Shown here piece by piece: positions 30,502 to 39,497 of a DNA stretch of 64,000 nt. The notes beneath the pieces were generated by a model, which saw nothing but the letters and a program-made list of their open reading frames with translations, did not search any database and was not told the DNA's origin. Source of the stretch: Pseudoips prasinana (Eukaryota > Arthropoda > Insecta > Lepidoptera > Nolidae); assembly GCA_951640165.1 (NCBI GenBank), contig OX621263.1, positions 22,501 through 86,500 of the forward strand, read 5' to 3'. The translations under genes and the position numbers were made by a program. Within the stretch, counting starts at the first letter, position 1. Every line of letters begins with the position of its first letter.

Positions 30502-33500
30502 CTAATCACCACCAGAAGGAGGGAGGCGACGATCGTACAACCGCCGTCTCCCACCCCTTCTTCGCCTGCGGAGCGGCGGCGCGAGAGGATCATCCTCCCG
30601 CGCGCGCTCCGCCGCCTCCTTTTGCGACATGACGTTCTCGCAAAAGGAGGCAACCGCCGCCCAAGCCTCCTCACTCCCCAGCATGGAGTTCACCACACTG
30701 GGAAGTGAGAGGTCCTGCCCGACCACATCTGTCAGGGCACGGCGCAGCTCAGCCCAGGCTGGGCACACCTCGAGGGTGTGCTGCGCCGTGTCCTCCGCAG
30801 CTCCACAATCGTGGCACGCCGGGGTTTCCTCCCTCCGAATCCGGTGCAGGTGCGTTCCGAAACAGCCATGTCCGGACAACACCTGCACTAGACGGAACGA
30901 GAGGAAACCGTGGGGGCGCTCGAGCCAGTCCCGCAGGACTGGACCGAGCGCGTCCAGCGTCCGGCGTCCAAATGTGGCGGAGGCGAGGTCCCGTGTCCAG
31001 TGTAGAACGATTGCGTCCCTCGCCTCCCGCCGCACGGCATCCCGCTCTTGCGCGGCGGGGCGCTCACCCAGCGCCCTACGCCGCGCCGCCCATTCGTACA
31101 CTCTGGCGAGCACCCATGCCTCCAATTCCCAGGGAGGGGTGCCGGCCAGAGCGCACGCCGCCGCAAAGCCCACTGAGCGGTAGGCTCTCGCCACCCGCTG
31201 TGCAATGGCCCGTTGGGGCCTGCGGATGGCGGTTGCATTCTCCCTCCTATGGAGGGAGTCCGCCCAGATGGGTGCCCCATATAGGGCCATGCTCTTGAGG
31301 ATGCCGGCATAGAGGCGCCGGCATCGCTCCTTGGGCCCTCCCAGGTTTGGGAGGAGCCATGAGAGGGCGTCCGCGGCTTTCAGCAGGCGCGTCGACAGCC
31401 CGCTAAAGTGGGGGCCGAAGCGCCACCTGCTGTCCAGCACGAGGCCCAGATACTTCATCTGGGCCCCGACCCCTATCCGGACGCCCTCCACCACGATGTG
31501 GGCGTCAGGAGGGCAGCGCTGCCGAGGCCCGTGAAAGAACACGGCCTCGGTCTTGTTCAGCGCCACCCTCAATCCGAGCTGGCGGATCCTACCTGCCACT
31601 AAGGATCCGCCAGCCGAGGCCAAACAGGCCGCCGCCCCAAAGTCCCTCCCCCGGGCAACGAGGAGAGTGTCATCCGCGTAGCAGATGACACTCGTGCCCT
31701 GGAGGAGGGTGCCCCGAAGGACCCAATCGAATCCGATGTTCCACAAGAGGGGCCCTAGCACCGAACCCTGTGGAACACCGGACTCCGCGCCGTAGCGCCT
31801 GATCCTGGCCGTCTTGTCCACCAGAAGGACCTCTCGGTCCCTCAAGTAGTCGGCCAGGATCGCCCGCAGATATTGGGGCACTCCGTAGTATCGGAGTGCC
31901 TCCAATATGGTCGAGTGGGGCACGGAGTTGAAGGCGTTGGCGATGTCGAACGACACCGCCAACACTCCGTCCCCAGCCTCGACCGCCTCCCGCACCTGGC
32001 CCCTGAGTAGGGCCAACGCGTCGACCGTCGAACGCCCCTGTCGGAACCCGAACTGGGCGTCCGACAGGTCCGGCCCTACCTCCCGCAAATGGCTGTTAAG
32101 CCGGGTGGCGAGTATCCCCTCGAACAGTTTACCGACCTCATCCAGCAGAACGATGGGCCGGTATGCCGAGGGGGAGTCCACCGGGCGTCCCTCCTTCCGG
32201 AGAAGGCACAATTTGCCTTCCTTCCATGGCTTCGGGAACCTCCCAGCCATCAGGCACGCGCTGAAGAGGTCCCGAAGCCTTTCCTCCATGAGGGACGCCG
32301 CGATGGCCACCACCCGTGCGGGGACGCCGTCCGGTCCAGGGGCCGTCTTCTTCGCGCGGAGAGGCAGAACCCCCGCGCGAACTTCCTCCGCCGACACTGG
32401 AGGGACCTCCTCCGCCGGCGAAGCCGCCACCCCTCCCAGTGGGGGGTTCATCGTTGGTGGGGTGAATTCGGTCCTGCGCGGAAACAGTGACCGAACCACC
32501 CCATCCAGCAACGCCGGCTCTAGGGTCTCCGCTAATGGGGGACCGTAAGGGCGCAGCTGGCTCCGCGCCTGCTTATACGGCCTCCCAAACGGATCCCTGT
32601 CGAGGCCCTCCAGCATCTCGGCCTTTGCCGAGTCCTCGGCGGCGCACATTTCCGACTTGAGGACCGTCTTTGCCTCTAGGTAAGAGGCGTAGAGGCGGTC
32701 CTCCTCAGCCTGACATCGGCTGGTGCGCCGCCGACTCCGCGTGTAGGCCCTCCTGGCCTCCACGCACGCAGCCCGGAGCCCCGCCAGCTCCACCGTCCAC
32801 CAATAAACGGCGCGACGGGGAGGCGGACGGCGAGACCGAGGCATGCTGGAGTTGCACACCTCGGTCAGGGATCCCCGCAGCCGAACCGCTGCGGCGTCCA
32901 CGTCCGTGCCCTGCACAGGGGGCGAGAGCCAGTCCTCGAGGAACGCCGCCTCCTGGGCTGACTCCCGGTCCAGGCGGGTGAGAGCCCACCGCGGGAAGGG
33001 AGATTGGCCCGAGCGGGCCATCCCCCGCGGGCTCTGGGTGGAGATGTCGAACCGCACATATCGGTGGTCCGACAGGGTCTCCACCATCTCCACCCGCCAG
33101 TTCACGATGCGTGTGGCTAGCACAGGGGTGGCGAACGACACGTCCACCACTGACCCTCCCTGTTGCCGCACACACGTCTGAACATCCCCCCTGTTTAGCA
33201 GGGACACGCCGCACGAGGCCGCCCAAAATTCGACGGCGCGCCCCCGGACGTTGCAGGACGCCGCTGGGTTGCCCCAGGCCACCGACTTGGCGTTCAAGTC
33301 GCCCAACACTACGACCTGACGTGGTGCCGCCCTCCCGACGACTGCCGTAAGGACCTCGAGAAAATTCTCGAAGTCCCTTAGAGGGCGGTTTGGGGAGAAA
33401 TAGACCCCGACCAGGGCTATTTCTCCCCACGCGGCGGCCACGTATCCCGGACCCCTCTCTAAAAGCGAGAGGGGAGGGGAGTCCGTGGCAGGCCGCGACA

Positions 33501-33672
33501 CCAACGCCACCAAGCCGTCTCGATCACCCAGCCAACGGCCAGGCACCGAGTACGGCTCGGCGACCACCGCCACGTCCACCAACCACTCGGCCACAGTCTG
33601 CATCAGCAGATCCTGGGCCGCTCTGCAGTGGTTGGTGTTCGCCTGGAGGATTCGATGTTCGACTCTATGCAT
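30502..33672 (-). CDS. Family S ORF2 (S8): telomere-specific endonuclease and reverse transcriptase
   Basis: 1056 codons, ATG to TAG, no breaks. The APE-type endonuclease spans about 1-215: Asn14 region, Glu39 in VAEPYS, GDLNAK (124-129), DVSFATP, and SDH at 201-203. RT spans about 440-760: APGPDG (444-449), YRPIVLLDEVGKLFEG, QFGFRQGRST, SFDIANAF (574-581), GVPQGSVLGP, CYADD (664-668), and MKYLGLVLDSRW. A CX2CX8HX4C knuckle lies at 953-970 and an Arg-rich tail ends the protein. There is no RNase H. By analogy with SART and TRAS, it nicks the TTAGG repeat and primes cDNA there. The ATG overlaps the ORF1 stop by 8 bases, unlike the UAAUG of its relatives. Confidence 0.95.
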   Translation of the reverse strand: MHRVEHRILQANTNHCRAAQDLLMQTVAEWLVDVAVVAEPYSVPGRWLGDRDGLVALVSRPATDSPPLSLLERGPGYVAAAWGEIALVGVYFSPNRPLRDFENFLEVLTAVVGRAAPRQVVVLGDLNAKSVAWGNPAASCNVRGRAVEFWAASCGVSLLNRGDVQTCVRQQGGSVVDVSFATPVLATRIVNWRVEMVETLSDHRYVRFDISTQSPRGMARSGQSPFPRWALTRLDRESAQEAAFLEDWLSPPVQGTDVDAAAVRLRGSLTEVCNSSMPRSRRPPPRRAVYWWTVELAGLRAACVEARRAYTRSRRRTSRCQAEEDRLYASYLEAKTVLKSEMCAAEDSAKAEMLEGLDRDPFGRPYKQARSQLRPYGPPLAETLEPALLDGVVRSLFPRRTEFTPPTMNPPLGGVAASPAEEVPPVSAEEVRAGVLPLRAKKTAPGPDGVPARVVAIAASLMEERLRDLFSACLMAGRFPKPWKEGKLCLLRKEGRPVDSPSAYRPIVLLDEVGKLFEGILATRLNSHLREVGPDLSDAQFGFRQGRSTVDALALLRGQVREAVEAGDGVLAVSFDIANAFNSVPHSTILEALRYYGVPQYLRAILADYLRDREVLLVDKTARIRRYGAESGVPQGSVLGPLLWNIGFDWVLRGTLLQGTSVICYADDTLLVARGRDFGAAACLASAGGSLVAGRIRQLGLRVALNKTEAVFFHGPRQRCPPDAHIVVEGVRIGVGAQMKYLGLVLDSRWRFGPHFSGLSTRLLKAADALSWLLPNLGGPKERCRRLYAGILKSMALYGAPIWADSLHRRENATAIRRPQRAIAQRVARAYRSVGFAAACALAGTPPWELEAWVLARVYEWAARRRALGERPAAQERDAVRREARDAIVLHWTRDLASATFGRRTLDALGPVLRDWLERPHGFLSFRLVQVLSGHGCFGTHLHRIRREETPACHDCGAAEDTAQHTLEVCPAWAELRRALTDVVGQDLSLPSVVNSMLGSEEAWAAVASFCENVMSQKEAAERAREDDPLAPPLRRRRRGGRRRLYDRRLPPSGGD
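33665..33672 (-). promoter_or_regulatory. ORF1-ORF2 overlap AUGCAUAG (S8 variant)
   Basis: ORF1 ends GAT GCA TAG while ORF2 starts ATG CAT AGA, so the start codon lies upstream of the stop instead of forming UAAUG. Confidence 0.85.
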
Positions 33673-35788
33673 CGGACATCACACCCTCCTCCTCCAGAGC
33701 CGCCGAGGTCCCAGCTACTGGGGTGGCGGTGGCAGCGACAGGCCGGGTCGGCGCCTGTTCCTTGCCCTTCTTAAGGGGAGGACTGCAATTCCTCCCCTTC
33801 ATAATGTGGCCCGCTGGGCGGCCACTGGCGGCGCATACCGCGCAGTGCGGTGAGGCGGCCTTGCAGGAGGCGGCTTTGTGCCCCTCCTTGCCGCAGCGGT
33901 AGCAGCTGTCCGTCCTGTCAATGCTGGACGGACAGAGGGCTCGGGTGTGACCGATGCCGAAGCACCGGTAACACCGCAGAGGCTGGTCCTCAAGGGCCCG
34001 GACCGCCGCCGAGCTGAACCCGACGGCGAGCCGTCCCTTCTCGAGGACGGCTTTGGCAGCGGCAACTGGGCACTCCAGGCGAATCGTGCCCATGCCGCCG
34101 CGCCCGGGCCTGATGCCCCCGCCCTGCACCGCTGCGACTTCGCAGCCCCCTATGGCTGCGATTGCTGCCGCCACCTCCTCCTTGGTGACGGAGTCGTCCA
34201 GATCCGTCACCTCAATGGCCGCCGACTTCACCGGCCTGGCCACCTTCGCCACGTCCGCGATGACCTCCTGCAGCTTCGCTGCGAAGAGGTCCGCGTTCTT
34301 ACTGCCTTCCGCTCCCGGGAACTCAAAGATTCGGGCCCCAGCCTGGGTCCGGCGGCATGAGACTTTGCCGATCCCCAGTTTGGTGGGATCGGCAGTGGCA
34401 CGCGCCCGCACCAACATGGACGCGTACGTCTCACCCCGCTCCGCGGCCTTCGCGGTGAGTGTCACCACGACGGCCGCGGTCTTTGGAGGAACCAGGTTCC
34501 TCTTGGCACCGGCTGGGGGCGAACCCTTCCCCTTTCCCTTGCCAGTCGACGACTGACCGGCAGGGGTGGTGGCGGAGACGGCTGGAGCTGGGGGGGTGCT
34601 CTTCCCCTTCCCCTTCCCTTTTCCTTTGCCAGTCGGCTGCGACTGGCCGGGAGTGGTGGTGGGAACGGCAGTGACAACAGGTGCCGTCTTTTTGCCTTTG
34701 CCCTTCCCCTTACCGACCACCTTCGTCCAGCCCTGCTGGTTGGTCGGGGTGGTGGAAGGCAGAAGGGCGTCCTCCCTCTGAGAGGCAGGCACCGGCTCCT
34801 CTCGCCTCTTGTCCGCTGCAAGCGGCGGTCGGAGGGTCTTCGCCGGTAAGAGCCGGTCCTCAATGCCCGCTAGGCAGGCCCGAACAAATGCCCTCTCCTC
34901 CGCCATCACCTTGCGGAGGACATCCTCGAGACCGGGAGAGGAAACAAGGCTTTCTGCCGCAGGTTGGGTCTCGGCTTGGGATGGACGGGCCGTGGCTTCA
35001 GCCAGCTTCAGGTGAAGCTGGCTCACCTCCGTCTGCAGGCGATCCACCTTCGCCTGCAGTTGCCGCGACTCGTCGCTGGCCTTGCGGTCGACCAGCTCCG
35101 CGACGATGCCGCGCATGCTGGCGGCCCGGCATTTAAGGGACTTTTGAAAAGTCCCTTTTAGGTGGGAGGACTTGGTGGCGACCTGGACGATTACCTCCTC
35201 GTCCTCCAATGCCATCCGCTCCAGTTCGGCAAGGGAGTGGTCCGCGTACAGAACGCGGGACGCTCCGTATCCTGATTTGGCACGGGCGGCGCGCGCCCGT
35301 TCCTCCCTGGCCGCTACCTGCTCCTCCAGGTCTTGTTGGAGCCGCTCCCGCTGAGCCAGGTCCAACTCCCGCTGGGCGTCTGCCAAACCCACGTCGTGGG
35401 TATCTGCTGTAATTGCCAACTTCTTGGCCTTGACCCGCTTTTTAGGCTCCTTCGCCGAGCCTGAGCCCGAGGACCCATCGGACACAACCTTGAGGAAGGT
35501 CCGCTTCCTCGATGCCGATCGCGATCGACAAACATCGAGCGCCATCGAATCACCATCCGACGCAATTGACTCAATGTCGGAGTCCGACATTTCTCCCGCT
35601 CTCCCTCCGTAGAAGGCTCTGCCTTCCGACGCCGACGCGTCGTGTTGGCCCTGAGAAGGGCCTTTTGGTTGGCCCTGAGAAGGGCCTTTTGGTTGGCCCT
35701 GAGAAGGGCCTTTGGGTTGGCCCTGAGAAGGGCCTTGTTTTACGAAATGCCCGAGGGCATCCCGCGCAGGTTTATGCATTTTAGGCAT
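33665..35788 (-). CDS. Family S ORF1 (S8), RNA-binding protein
   Basis: 707 codons from a true ATG. Four GPSQGQPK repeats lie at about 19-50. An acidic, Ser-rich stretch and a basic Arg/Lys segment follow (SRSASRKR, KEPKKRVKAKK), possibly a nuclear localisation signal. Then a likely coiled coil (about 130-180 and 225-270), Lys-Gly repeats (KGKGKGK, three clusters at about 345-425), a conserved alpha/beta region and three zinc knuckles at 606-619, 629-642 and 649-668. The protein should form the ribonucleoprotein and help reach the telomere, as in Bombyx SART1. Its C-terminal residue differs from its relatives because of the changed stop. Confidence 0.92.
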   Translation of the reverse strand: MPKMHKPARDALGHFVKQGPSQGQPKGPSQGQPKGPSQGQPKGPSQGQHDASASEGRAFYGGRAGEMSDSDIESIASDGDSMALDVCRSRSASRKRTFLKVVSDGSSGSGSAKEPKKRVKAKKLAITADTHDVGLADAQRELDLAQRERLQQDLEEQVAAREERARAARAKSGYGASRVLYADHSLAELERMALEDEEVIVQVATKSSHLKGTFQKSLKCRAASMRGIVAELVDRKASDESRQLQAKVDRLQTEVSQLHLKLAEATARPSQAETQPAAESLVSSPGLEDVLRKVMAEERAFVRACLAGIEDRLLPAKTLRPPLAADKRREEPVPASQREDALLPSTTPTNQQGWTKVVGKGKGKGKKTAPVVTAVPTTTPGQSQPTGKGKGKGKGKSTPPAPAVSATTPAGQSSTGKGKGKGSPPAGAKRNLVPPKTAAVVVTLTAKAAERGETYASMLVRARATADPTKLGIGKVSCRRTQAGARIFEFPGAEGSKNADLFAAKLQEVIADVAKVARPVKSAAIEVTDLDDSVTKEEVAAAIAAIGGCEVAAVQGGGIRPGRGGMGTIRLECPVAAAKAVLEKGRLAVGFSSAAVRALEDQPLRCYRCFGIGHTRALCPSSIDRTDSCYRCGKEGHKAASCKAASPHCAVCAASGRPAGHIMKGRNCSPPLKKGKEQAPTRPVAATATPVAGTSAALEEEGVMSDA
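35645..35736 (-). repeat. 24-bp hairpin repeats encoding GPSQGQPK (S8)
   Basis: Four units starting at 35645, 35669, 35693 and 35717. Each contains GGCCCT, a 4-nt loop and AGGGCC, a perfect 6-bp stem. Confidence 0.9.
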
Positions 35789-35941
35789 AATCCGCAGTTT
35801 CGAAGCAATCCAGGCAATATAGTTCGCAACGAATCACAGTGCACTTTAGCCGTACCCAGTCTGCCACTCCGTTACGGTGGTCAGAACTGGGACGTTTCCA
35901 GGGAACACGACGAGGACGTAAGCACTGTGGGGTGGTTCCCC
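35789..35941 (-). other. Family S 5' UTR (S8)
   Basis: About 150 bp, shared with S9 and S10 over its distal part, ending at the precise element terminus GGGGAACCACCCC. In this family an internal promoter would be expected here; I cannot prove one. Confidence 0.65.
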
Positions 35942-35964
35942 AAACCTAACCTAACCTAACCTAA

Positions 35965-35966
<2 letters not shown>
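35942..35966. repeat. Telomeric array, 25 bp
   Basis: Five units between S8 and S9, beginning AAACC with one extra A relative to S9 and S10 ends. Confidence 0.93.
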
Positions 35967-36003
<37 letters not shown>

Positions 36004-36324
36004 TTTGCGCTGGGAAAAAATGCGTTACGCATACCCGCCCATTGGGGGATGGACGGGTTATGTGGGACTCTCCGGCTACTCCGGCATACCCACTAAAATA
36101 ACCCAGCGGCACTCCCGCATCGTCTATTTGGAGGAGGACTGGGAAACCGGCACAGCCTTTACGTCCAGTCCCCCACCGACGACCGCCCGCCTTTACAGCG
36201 GGGCCCGCACGCCCCTCCCTTAGTGGAGGGGCCCGGAAACGACCGTGAGTGCTCGGCCGTTCCCGCCCGACGGTGGTGGCGATTTGTGCAATGCGAGCGA
36301 AGGCGCCCCCGCGCCTATCGCCCG

Positions 36325-39300
36325 CTAATCACCACCTGAGGGTGGGAGGCGACGGTCGTACAACCGCCTTCTCCCACCCCTTCTTCGCCTGCGGAGCGGC
36401 GGCGCGAGAGGATCATCCTCCCGCGCGCGCTCCGCCGCCTCCTTTTGCGACATAACATCCTCGCAAAAGGAGGCAACCGCCGCCCAAGCCTCCTCACTCC
36501 CCAGCATGGAGTTCACCACACTGGGAAGTGAGAGGTCTTGCCCGACCACATCTGTCAGGGCACGGCGCAGCTCAGCCCATGCTGGGCACACCTCGAGGGT
36601 GTGCTGCGCCGTGTCCTCCGCGGCTCCGCAATGGTGGCACGCCGGGGTTTCCTCCCTCCGGATCCGGTGCAGGTGCGTTCCGAAACAACCATGTCCGGAC
36701 AACACCTGCACTAGACGGAACGAGAGGAAACCGTGGGGGCGCTCGAGCCAGTCCCGCAGGGCTGGACCGAGCGCGTCCAACGTCCGGCGTCCAAAGGTGG
36801 CGGAGGCGAGGTCCCGTGTCCAGTGAAGGACGATTGCGTCCCTCGCCTCCCGCCGCACGGCATCCCGCTCTTGCGCGGCGGGGCGCTCACCCAGCGCCCT
36901 ACGCCGCGCCGTCCATTCGTACACTCTGGCGAGCACCCATGCCTCCAATTCCCAGGGAGGGGTGCCGGCCAGAGCGCACGCCGCCGCAAAACCCACCGAG
37001 CGGTAGGCCCTCGCCACCCGCTGTGCAATGGCCCGTTGGGGCCTGCGGATGGCGGTTGCATTCTCCCTCCTGTGGAGGGAGTCCGCCCAGATGGGTGCCC
37101 CGTAAAGGGCCATGCTTTTGAGGATGCCGGCATAGAGGCGCCGGCATCGCTCCTTGGGCCCGCCCAGGTTCGGGAGGAGCCATGAGAGGGCGTCCGCGGC
37201 TTTGAGCAGGCGCGTCGACAGCCCGCTGAAGTGCGGGCCGAAGCGCCACCTGCTGTCCAGCACGAGGCCCAGATACTTCATCTGGGCCCCGACCCCTATC
37301 CGGACGCCCTCCACCACGATGTGGGCGTCTGGAGGGCAGCGCTGCCGAGGCCCGTGAAAGAACACGGCCTCGGTCTTGTTCAGCGCTACCCTCAATCCAA
37401 GCTGGCGGATCCTGCCTGCCACTAAGGATCCGCCAGCCGATGCCAAACAGGCCGCCGCCCCAAAGTCCCTCCCCCGGGCAACGAGGAGAGTGTCATCCGC
37501 GTAGCAGATGACACTCGTGCCCTGGAGGAGGGTGCCCCGAAGGACCCAATCGAATCCGATGTTCCACAAGAGGGGCCCTAGCACCGAACCCTGTGGAACA
37601 CCGGACTCCGCGCCGTAGCGCCTGATCCTGGCCGTCTTGTCCACCAGAAGGACCTCTCGGTCCCTCAAGTAGTCGGCCAGGATCGCCCGCAGATATTGGG
37701 GCACTCCGTAGTATCGGAGTGCCTCCAATATGGTCGAGTGGGGCACGGAGTTGAAGGCGTTGGCGATGTCGAACGACACCGCCAACACTCCGTCCCCAGC
37801 CTCGACCGCTTCCCGCACTTGGCCCCTGAGTAGGGCCAACGCATCGACCGTCGAACGCCCTTGGCGGAACCCGAACTGGGCGTCCGACAGGTCTGGCCCT
37901 ACCTCCCGCAACTGGCTATTAAGCCGGGTGGCGATGATCCCCTCGAACAGTTTACCGACCTCATCGAGCAGAACGATGGGCCGGTATGCCGAGGGGGAGT
38001 CCACCGGGCGTCCCTCCTTGCGGAGAAGGCACAGCTTGCCTTCCTTCCACAGCTTCGGGAACCTCCCAGCCGTCAAGCACGCGCTGAAGAGGTCCCGAAG
38101 CCTTTCCTCCATTAGGGACGCCGCGATGGCCACCACCCGTGCGGGGACGCCGTCCGGTCCAGGGGCCGTCTTCTTCGCGCGGAGGGGCACAACCCCCGCG
38201 CGAAATTCCTCCGCCGACACTGGAGGCACCTCCTCCTCCGGCGAAGCCACCACCCCCCCCAGCGGGGGGTTCATCGTTGGTGGGGTGAAGTCGGTCCTGC
38301 GCGGAAACAGTGACCGAACCACCCCATCCAGCAACGCCGGCTCTAGGGTCTCCGCTAATGGGGGACCGTAAGGGCGCAGCTGGCTCCGCGCCTGTTTATA
38401 CGGCCTCCCAAACGGATCCCTGTCGAGGCCCTCCAGCATCTCGGCCTTTGCCGAGTCCTCGGCGGCGCACATTTCCGACTTGAGGACCGTCTTTGCCTCT
38501 AGGTAAGAGGCGTAGAGGCGGTCCTCCTCAGCCTGACATCGGCTGGTGCGCCGCCGACTCCGCGTGTAGGCCCTCCTGGCCTCCACGCACGCGGCCCGGA
38601 GCCCCGCCAGCTCCACCGTCCACCAATAAACGGCGCGACGGGGAGGCGGACGGCGAGACCGAGGCATGCTGGAGTTGCACACCTCGGTCAGGGACCTCCG
38701 CAGCTGGACCGCTGCGGCGTCCACGTCCGTCACCTCCACAGGGGGCGAGAGCCAGTTCTCGAGGAACGCTGCCTCCAGGGCTGCCTCCCGGTCCAGGCGG
38801 GTGAGAGCCCACCGCGGGAAGGGAGATTGGCCCGAGCGGGCCATCCCCCGCGGGCTCTGGGTGGAGATGTCGAACCGCACATATCGGTGGTCCGACAGGG
38901 TCTCCACCATCTCCACCCGCCAGTTCACGACGCGTGTGGCTAGCACAGGGGTGGCGAACGACACGTCCACCACTGACCCTCCCTGTTGCCGCACACACGT
39001 CTGAACATCCCCCCTGTTTAGCAGGGACACGCCGCACGAGGCCGCCCAAAATTCGACGGCGCGCCCCCGGACGTTGCAGGACGCCGCTGGGTTGCCCCAG
39101 GCCACCGACTTGGCGTTCAGGTCGCCCAACACTACGACCTGACGTGGTGCCGCCCTCCCGACGACTGCCGTAAGGACCTCGAGAAAATTTTCGAAGTCCC
39201 TTAGAGGGCGGTTTGGGGAGAAATAGACCCCGACCAGGGCTATTTCTCCCCACGCGGCGGCCACGTATCCCGGACCCCTCTCTAAAAGCGAGAGGGGAGG

Positions 39301-39495
39301 GGAGTCCGTGGCAGGCCGCGACACCAACGCCACCAAGCCGTCTCGATCACCCAGCCAACGGCCAGGTACCGAGTACGGCTCGGCGACCACCGCCACGTCC
39401 ACCAACCACTCGGCCACAGTCTGCATCAGCAGATCCTGGGCCGCTCTGCAGTGGTTGGTGTTCGCCTGGAGGATGCGATGTCCGACTCTACCCAT
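36325..39495 (-). CDS. Family S ORF2 (S9): endonuclease and reverse transcriptase
   Basis: 1056 codons with every motif found in S8 (GDLNAK, SDHRY, APGPDG, SFDIANAF, GVPQGS, CYADD, terminal knuckle reading CHHCGAAEDTAQHTLEVC). The sequence is a patchwork. Around RT motif B it matches S8 (RYYGVPQ, ADYLRDREVLLVDK), while the C-terminal third matches S4 (VYEWTARRR, HWTRDL, ALRDW). The start is the ATG inside UAAUG, the only plausible one since ORF1 occupies the upstream sequence. The copy looks competent. Confidence 0.95.
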   Translation of the reverse strand: MGRVGHRILQANTNHCRAAQDLLMQTVAEWLVDVAVVAEPYSVPGRWLGDRDGLVALVSRPATDSPPLSLLERGPGYVAAAWGEIALVGVYFSPNRPLRDFENFLEVLTAVVGRAAPRQVVVLGDLNAKSVAWGNPAASCNVRGRAVEFWAASCGVSLLNRGDVQTCVRQQGGSVVDVSFATPVLATRVVNWRVEMVETLSDHRYVRFDISTQSPRGMARSGQSPFPRWALTRLDREAALEAAFLENWLSPPVEVTDVDAAAVQLRRSLTEVCNSSMPRSRRPPPRRAVYWWTVELAGLRAACVEARRAYTRSRRRTSRCQAEEDRLYASYLEAKTVLKSEMCAAEDSAKAEMLEGLDRDPFGRPYKQARSQLRPYGPPLAETLEPALLDGVVRSLFPRRTDFTPPTMNPPLGGVVASPEEEVPPVSAEEFRAGVVPLRAKKTAPGPDGVPARVVAIAASLMEERLRDLFSACLTAGRFPKLWKEGKLCLLRKEGRPVDSPSAYRPIVLLDEVGKLFEGIIATRLNSQLREVGPDLSDAQFGFRQGRSTVDALALLRGQVREAVEAGDGVLAVSFDIANAFNSVPHSTILEALRYYGVPQYLRAILADYLRDREVLLVDKTARIRRYGAESGVPQGSVLGPLLWNIGFDWVLRGTLLQGTSVICYADDTLLVARGRDFGAAACLASAGGSLVAGRIRQLGLRVALNKTEAVFFHGPRQRCPPDAHIVVEGVRIGVGAQMKYLGLVLDSRWRFGPHFSGLSTRLLKAADALSWLLPNLGGPKERCRRLYAGILKSMALYGAPIWADSLHRRENATAIRRPQRAIAQRVARAYRSVGFAAACALAGTPPWELEAWVLARVYEWTARRRALGERPAAQERDAVRREARDAIVLHWTRDLASATFGRRTLDALGPALRDWLERPHGFLSFRLVQVLSGHGCFGTHLHRIRREETPACHHCGAAEDTAQHTLEVCPAWAELRRALTDVVGQDLSLPSVVNSMLGSEEAWAAVASFCEDVMSQKEAAERAREDDPLAPPLRRRRRGGRRRLYDRRLPPSGGD

Positions 39496-39497
39496 TA
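39493..39497 (-). promoter_or_regulatory. UAAUG stop-start overlap (S9)
   Basis: TAA of ORF1 at 39495-39497 and ATG of ORF2 at 39493-39495 share one A. This is the coupling signal known from SART1. Confidence 0.85.

Larger units (their letters stand above)
30165..35941 (-). mobile_element. Family S element S8, full length
   Basis: Poly(T) of 11 (30165-30175), 3' UTR 30176-30501, intact ORF2, intact ORF1, and a 5' UTR ending in the same terminus as S9 and S10 (GGGGAACCACCCC on the sense strand). Total about 5.77 kb. It is a candidate autonomous element. Confidence 0.93.
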
